A stretch of 64,000 bases of DNA from Pyrrhosoma nymphula (Eukaryota; Arthropoda; Insecta; Odonata; Coenagrionidae), in assembly GCA_963573305.1 (NCBI GenBank), contig OY754328.1, forward strand, positions 41,221,822 through 41,285,821. Reading direction: 5' to 3'. Numbering within the stretch: the stretch's first letter is position 1; each line of letters opens with the position of its first letter. The notes below the pieces were generated by a model. It was given only the letters and a program-made list of their open reading frames with translations, made no database searches and had not been told where the DNA came from. The position numbers were made by a program, and so were the translations under genes. Below, one piece after another: positions 58,897 to 64,000 of this stretch.

Positions 58897-59269
58897 TTGG
58901 TGGCACAAGAGAGAGGATGGAATACAGGAATTTTGGGGGAGAGATTGAATGATGAGGATGGGATGGGTTTTGCATCTCTGGCAGTGGTTGGGCAGGGTTT
59001 ATGTGTTGGTTATAGTGGATTTGGATGGGAATTTGGTGGTTTTGGTGATTTTTATAGTGTTATATGCCAGGTTTTCACAAAGGAGTAAGAAAACGTTCTT
59101 GAGAGTTTGCTTGAGGAACTGGACGTCTGGGAAGTAGGTGGTTCAGAAGGAGAGGTTTAAGTGATTTTATTCTACGAGGTGAGTTAGGGGAATAGAGATT
59201 TTAGGATTTGTTTGATGAGGAGAGTGTCTGGACATTCTCACTGATGAAGGGATAAGTACGTGGTGGATA

Positions 59270-59846
59270 AATGGCAAATTTCAACTTCCTCATAAATAGA
59301 CTTCTCATGATCCCCCTTAATGAGAAATTTTACACAAAGGAATTCAACCGTATAAAACAAATAGCCGGATAGCTATTGCTATATATTATATTATATAGAT
59401 AGAAACAATAGATAATGGATACAACACTGATTTTATAAATAAGATGGTCACGAACAATAGAGGGAGGTTAGATAGCACCAACTCCACTTTAATTCCACTA
59501 GAGAATGACAATAAAAAGAAATATGTACATAGATTATCAAAAGGCGTGCAAAAAACAATTACACAGGTTGATGTAAAAGTAGGTAACTTTCATTAACCCT
59601 AATACACTTTGTAACATACTTGGAATTCCGAAGGACAAGACTCCACCATTGGAGAGGTCAAGAATTTATCAGATAAAATGCAGCACTTGTGAACACTCGT
59701 ATATTGGATAAACTACACATAGTCTTACAGTCAGGTTCAAAGAACACATAGTACACTATAAAAATGGCCACTTCAATAAATCGGCAGTCTGCACTTATTT
59801 GAAAACGGACACCAAATCGCTGCAAATGACCTCACACTGATAAAAT
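59270..59846 (+). pseudogene. Penelope-like element: end of RT and GIY-YIG endonuclease
   Basis: The first part (59280-59480) has pieces of a Penelope-type reverse transcriptase C-terminus (FNRIKQIA, then NGYNTDFINKM). A GIY-YIG domain follows: RIYQIKCSTCEHSYIG at 59660-59708, then LTVRFKEHIVHYKNGHFNKS and SAVCTYL. GIY-YIG joined to such a reverse transcriptase is diagnostic of Penelope-like retroelements. Frameshifts and stops show decay. It is cut at 59852 by the terminus of a piggyBac-like element. Confidence 0.65.
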
Positions 59847-59855
59847 CCACTTTAA

Positions 59856-61700
59856 CACTAGAAGCCTAGGGTGAGTCACTTTGACCCATTTCAAAGTTTC
59901 CATTGCTTGTGTTCGTAGTGCAATCATCGGAGAAAGAAATGCTTCTGTGAATTTTACATATTTATGGAGATGAGCAAGTACTCTAACCCACATTTGAGTA
60001 TCTTCTATAGTTTTTTAAATACATATAAAAAGCTTTTACCCTAGAAGCCCCACGTGGGTCATTTTGACCCACTGAGTCTTTGAAGTCATTTACTTTGATT
60101 TTGTTTTCAATGACAAGTTGTTTTTGTCTGCAAATGTGCGTAACAACATTATTTAGTGCTTCAAAATAATTTAGTTTATTCTTTTTTTCTTTTGTCTCAC
60201 TTTTTTACATTAGGTCAAGCTTTAAGAAGTTTGTACCTGTTCTGATTTGCGTATCTCTATCTGTGAAATAGGAGTGACTCGCACTCAAGGGCTGAAGGTT
60301 TACACTCTATGTATGAGCTATTGCTGGCTTGGCCTGTCAAGCTGTGGTAGTGTACAGCACAAATGCAATTCAAGAGAGTGGAAGGGATACAGATTGCTTC
60401 TATTTCCTCACCAGTGCCACACTGCTTAGGGAGTGGAGTGGGGTTGGGTGCATCTTGCCTGGTCTCGCAAAAAGTGGCAGCTTTGGGCAGCATCAGAAAG
60501 CATTGGCTACAAAGAGTCTGTGGCAAAGTTGTCTAATTTTAAGTGCAGATGGTGGTATTTGAACACCTACGATTCTCCGAGGATGTGGCCTCATTGAGGC
60601 TGAAATGGCAGCCTTTGTCAGCGTATCACCAACACAATCCGTAGGAAGTGGCTCAGATTTATCATGCAACGATTCTGGGTATAATGCTTTTATTGCTGAT
60701 CAGAGACAAATAAGACTTGTTTCAGTGACTTGGATTCCTGTGAATTTGAGGAGTGCTGCAAAGAATCTGATGTGTCCCTAGCTCATCGTAAGTAGTGCAT
60801 TTGTCAACTTTTAAAAGATGTTTTCGCTCTTGTACACTCTAACATGTAATATAATATTCATGACCTACTGAAAGAACTATGCATAACCCTACTGCTGGGC
60901 AAGCACAAGCAGATTGCCTGCGAGTACGAACATGTGGAAGTAGTGTGGTACAGCAAGATCCATACTCAGCTGCAGGTGTATCAATCAATATAACTATAGT
61001 ATTGATTATAACATGAAAGTTTATTTCATAAGTATGATGATTTATAATATTTTTGGAAGAAGTGGTAAACAATCCTGATGGTGTTCCCCATGTGCAGCCA
61101 GCAGTTCCAGCCAGGTGGCCAGACTGCGTCTCGATGGGGACGGAGAAGATGTCAAGCTGAAGGTGCTCTTCATGGCAATGTTCGGTGTGCTGGTAATTCT
61201 GGTGGACGCAACCGCCTTGACATCATCGCAGAAGAGGACAGCCCTAATGGAATGCCTCAGACTAGCATTGATATAGGGAATATTGCAAGTTGGCCTGGTA
61301 AGCAAAATGTACTCCGTAAGAGCCTCATGCCAAATGATCCATGGAAGATGACTCCTCTCTCACACTTTTTTGTTTCTACTCCCATGCTGAACTTGATGAA
61401 AACTTGCACCCGAACAGAAGCCCAAAATAAGCTAGGAGACGATACCTGATCAGTAAGTTTAGAGGAACTAGAAGCTTTCATAGCCATCATTTATGCTTGA
61501 GGTGCACCCACGCAAGGACTCTGTACCTCAAGGATTTGTTGAATAAGGCACAAAGGGTTTTATTCACGCAAAACATGCCAAAGCACAGGTTTTCAGTGTT
61601 GATGAAGTATTTAAGATTTGATATTTTGGCAAACAGGGCACAGAAGATGGCTATTGACAAGTTTTGTCTTGCAAAGACAAGGCATGTGTCAAGGTAACTC
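59856..61700 (+). mobile_element. Second piggyBac-like element, right end not found
   Basis: TTAA at 59852-59855 followed by CACTAGAAGCC and GGTGAGTCACTTTGACCC. A related direct repeat, CTAGAAGCCCCACGTGGGTC, lies at about 60042, as expected of subterminal repeats. Transposase remains are at 61351-61697. The inverted right terminus is not recognisable, so the end given here is the last transposase base. Confidence 0.55.
61351..61697 (+). pseudogene. piggyBac transposase N-terminal fragment
   Basis: Two frames carry SLEELEAFIAIIYA, then after a stop ARTLYLKDLLNKAQRVLFTQ and MPKHRFSVLMKYLRFD, ending DKFCLAKT. These match the region before the first catalytic Asp in PGBD4-like piggyBac transposases (helix, IYARG-like, RF..(I/L)(L/M)(R/K)YLRFD). 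Stops and truncation make it a pseudogene. Confidence 0.65.
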
Positions 61701-62277
61701 TAAGCATAAATATTCTGGCTGGTTTGAATATAATGTATTAGGGGACGATCCAATTGGTGTAGCTTTGATGGAATTGTGGAAATAAATGCCCACTCCTCCC
61801 TCCCTCTTTTCTTCCTAGTCATATCTAAATAGACAGTAGTTGTGAAGTGTTAAAAATCACTAGAAATATGTAGATGCTTTCAGCCAGGTTTCAGTAATAC
61901 CAATTATATGCATATCTCTATGGATATTATATACCTAATTTAAATTCACCAAAATAGGCTATTAGTGATTGTGCATTAACAACTGAGATTTGTATATTTT
62001 TATCAGAAACTGGATTCTTGGTTTTGGTCATGGTACTACTTATATGTACTTATTAATGTATTAGTAGTATGTACCATGATTTTTGTCTTTTGCTGGGAAG
62101 TTCCATCAGTCATAAAAAATGTCCAAGGTCTTTTTGTGAGTCTATAACTGTGATTGAACAGCCCTCTGACTGCCTAGCAAGGATATTGCCATTTCTCGTC
62201 CAGACAAATTTCAATTCATTCGCGTAGAACAGGAATGTATAATTTTTGCATAAAATGTAATTGTTCCCTCTGTTTTT
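61701..62277. other. No gene recognised
   Basis: AT-rich flank; short open frames only. Confidence 0.3.
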
Positions 62278-62385
62278 AGACCTAAAATACTTGAACTGTT
62301 ACATGAGGGTCACCCAGGCATTGTACGTATGAAGCTCAAGGCTCGGTCTGTTGTATTTTGGCCAGATATCAATAAGGACATTGAG

Positions 62386-62679
62386 CAGTAGCGTAGCCAG
62401 GGGGGAGCAGTGGGGGCAAAAGCCCCCCCGCACCGTGTTCTGGTGTCCCTAACTTAAGTCTGTGTATTTTTCCACTCTTAAGTCGCAAATACGTATAAAT
62501 AAATGTGTATAATATGTTGTCAATTGTCATATTTTGTACAAACCCATCCACCTATTGCATCACCAAAATTTGTAAAGTTTAGTAAACTGGTTAATTTACG
62601 AGTCGGCGCCCCCTAAAAATATTCTGCCCCCCCAAAAACTTTTCTGCCCCCCTAGATCCAAAACCTGTCTACGCCACTG
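62386..62679. mobile_element. hAT MITE with CAGTAGCGTAGCC ends
   Basis: Inverted ends CAGTAGCGTAGCC and (reverse complement) CAGTGGCGTAGAC. It is flanked by the exact 8-bp duplication ACATTGAG (62378-62385 and 62680-62687). The body has G/C tracts near both ends and no ORF. Confidence 0.88.
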
Positions 62680-62714
62680 ACATTGAGGACTTTGTCGCAA
62701 GGTGTACCTGGCTT

Positions 62715-63200
62715 CAGTGGCGGATACAGAAAAAACTCAAGGGGGGGGCGCAAGTTATCGCGACGATTGTAGCTTTCAAACTGACTGCCTGGCAGCGACT
62801 CTGCTTCCCTTATTTATGTAGCTCGGTTGTTTCGAGAACATTCGGTGCCAGAAGGTTCGCTTCCAGACTTTTAAGGAGTGTGAACAAATACAAACAGTAG
62901 AATATTCGCGATTTTTCTCGAACAAATGCCAGACAGAATAACGTATCGAGATCTCTAGAATGGCCGCGACTTTTCTCGTAGGTTAGCTATCTATGTGCCA
63001 GACAGAAACGTATAAAATACGATGACGCGGACGCGCACGCGTGCTACATACGAAAGTACAACTACTCGATAACTCGATTCAGCGTCGACTGACGAAAGAC
63101 GAACGAATAGCGTGCGGGCTGACTGGCGCGGGCGGCAATGCGAGCGGCCCCGCAAGGGGGGGCGCGCGCCCCCCGCGCCCCCCATATGTATCCGCCACTG
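62715..63200 (-). mobile_element. hAT-type MITE carrying heat-shock-like promoter, copy 3 (intact)
   Basis: Ends CAGTGGCGGATAC and GTATCCGCCACTG, flanked by the exact 8-bp duplication CCTGGCTT (62707-62714 and 63201-63208). 486 bp. It defines the family: 13-bp inverted ends, a promoter-like body, and a G/C hairpin at the distal end (63140-63185). No protein is encoded. Confidence 0.9.
62780..62866 (-). promoter_or_regulatory. Heat-shock-type promoter in MITE copy 3
   Basis: On the minus strand: HSE trimer (GAATGTTCTCGAA, 62843-62831), a further diverged unit at 62866-62850, TATA-like TAAATAAG at 62816-62809, and initiator TCAGTT with +1 at about 62782. Spacing equals copy 1, but the TATA is weaker. 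Transcription would point back into the gypsy fragment. Confidence 0.5.
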
Positions 63201-63357
63201 CCTGGCTTGTGTTCAATCAAATTTAAAACCTGTCTCAGCTGAAACTATTCAATGGAAACAATTTTTTCCTCGTATTTCATGTCTAATTTTACAATTGTGT
63301 TTTGTCACATGTTGCTTTATGATTGATGCTACTTGATAAGCGTTTTCCATCATTGTA

Positions 63358-63556
63358 AGAGGTAGGGGGTAGTGTAGTGTTTTGCGATGTTATGTTGGCA
63401 ACAAGACAGTTGTTGGACGTCGCTTGTTATAACGGTGTTCGGTATCTGGAACGAGAGAGAATAAAGATGGAGACGAAAGAACATGTTGAGTTTTATTGAA
63501 TGAATTCCTGAGTCTTCCAGAGAATGAGCAATTGAGGTTATAGAGACGACACAACA
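63358..63556 (+). repeat. Possible gypsy polypurine tract and long terminal repeat
   Basis: AGAGGTAGGGGG (63358-63369) is followed by TGTAGTGTTTTG (start 63373). Further on comes AGAGAATAAAGATGG and an end near ACAACA (63556), about 184 bp. No second copy exists in the window to confirm it. Confidence 0.35.
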
Positions 63557-64000
63557 TTTAGATCTCAGGCATAGACAAAAAGTTTACTATGGTCTTGGGC
63601 AAGGGCTTCATCAAAATATGTAGTTTAGAAGGGGAGAACGATGACTCTGACTGCCATCCCATGCCACTGGTGTTAAATTTCTTATGGTACGCTGCATTGC
63701 TAGGAGCTGGTTTCTTTTGCCTAGCAATGCCTACAATAATGGGAGGAGGTGTGCGTGATTTTTCTGTGATATTTTAGCAAGACTGTGGCCAGAAGGCATA
63801 GTTAATATCGTCCAAGGTCACAGCTACTTTAAGGGTGGTGCAAATATTCAACACAACACTTTTGATTCGTTTCTAACTGGGGGTACACCTCTAATTTCAA
63901 CGGAGTTTTTAAAATGAATCTTGCTCTAATTTTATGGTCTTAATTTCGAGATCACTCACTTTTTCTTGCAGTACAGTTACTAGGTCTTTCCTGATAGTTC
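63557..64000. other. No gene recognised
   Basis: A 62-codon frame (63589-63777) with a hydrophobic stretch has no recognised motif and is probably chance. Confidence 0.25.

Larger units (their letters stand above)
62278..63235 (+). pseudogene. Ty3/gypsy integrase zinc-finger fragment, split by two MITEs
   Basis: 62278-62385 encodes the start of the H2C2 zinc-binding domain (LLHEGHPGIVRMKLKARSVV and FWPDINKDIE). After a 294-bp MITE the frame resumes (62688-62714) with DFVARC, and after a 486-bp MITE continues briefly. The integrase catalytic core is absent. A possible 3' long terminal repeat is at 63373. Confidence 0.6.

Noticed and set aside
60257..60526. Cysteine-rich 89-codon minus-strand frame
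   Set aside because: Looks cysteine-rich by composition, but there is no signal peptide or family spacing and it lies within a decayed piggyBac-like element.
63589..63777. 62-codon frame with a hydrophobic segment
   Set aside because: Too short, no homologue recognised; downstream of a retroelement terminus.
1..64000. CRISPR array, bacterial operons or prophage
   Set aside because: No regularly spaced direct repeats, no Shine-Dalgarno-led gene strings; gene structure is eukaryotic throughout.

Overview
The window is nuclear DNA of an arthropod, most likely an insect. The evidence is spliceosomal GT-AG introns, two genes for pacifastin-type inhibitors (a family known from insects and crustaceans), a split five-exon uroporphyrinogen-III synthase gene, and a dense AT-rich background of eukaryotic transposable elements (piggyBac, hAT, mariner/Tc1, Harbinger-like, copia, Ty3/gypsy, RTE and other LINEs, Penelope-like, tRNA-derived SINEs). 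There is no bacterial gene organisation and no CRISPR array. The species cannot be named from sequence alone.

Layout. 1-3.9 kb: a plus-strand gene with ankyrin-like and coiled-coil segments. One in-frame TAA separates the two parts, and the gene appears to continue beyond a splice donor at 3863. 7-14 kb: a mariner fossil, a Penelope-like foldback and pacifastin gene A (minus strand). 15-23.7 kb: Harbinger-like and other terminal-inverted-repeat elements, LINE 3' ends, a short ankyrin-like echo and a Tc1-like 3' end. 24.2-26.8 kb: pacifastin gene B (plus strand), a divergent paralogue of A with identical exon lengths and splice phase. 27-37 kb: SINEs and a 4.8-kb piggyBac-like element that carries a LINE fragment and a 1.34-kb near-perfect inverted repeat, then a copia fossil with a piggyBac-type MITE inside it. 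38-46 kb: a Penelope-like inverted repeat, a SINE, and two copies plus a fragment of a hAT-type MITE carrying a heat-shock-like promoter. 48-51 kb: a degenerate RTE-type LINE with a hAT MITE. 51.1-53.4 kb: an apparently intact uroporphyrinogen-III synthase gene (minus strand, heme biosynthesis). 53.5-64 kb: LINE, mariner, Tc1-like MITE, hAT MITE, Penelope-like and piggyBac fossils, and a gypsy integrase fragment split by two hAT MITEs, one of which is the third copy of the heat-shock-promoter MITE.

The most unusual observations are: (1) a ~487-bp non-autonomous hAT-type family with three copies here, whose body looks like an hsp70-class promoter (HSE trimer, TATA, TCAGTT initiator at canonical spacing), so it could spread heat-inducible transcription; (2) a head-to-head pair of single-domain pacifastins with two extra cysteines; (3) an ankyrin/coiled-coil reading frame interrupted by a single stop. 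All calls come from reading the sequence; no database search was run.
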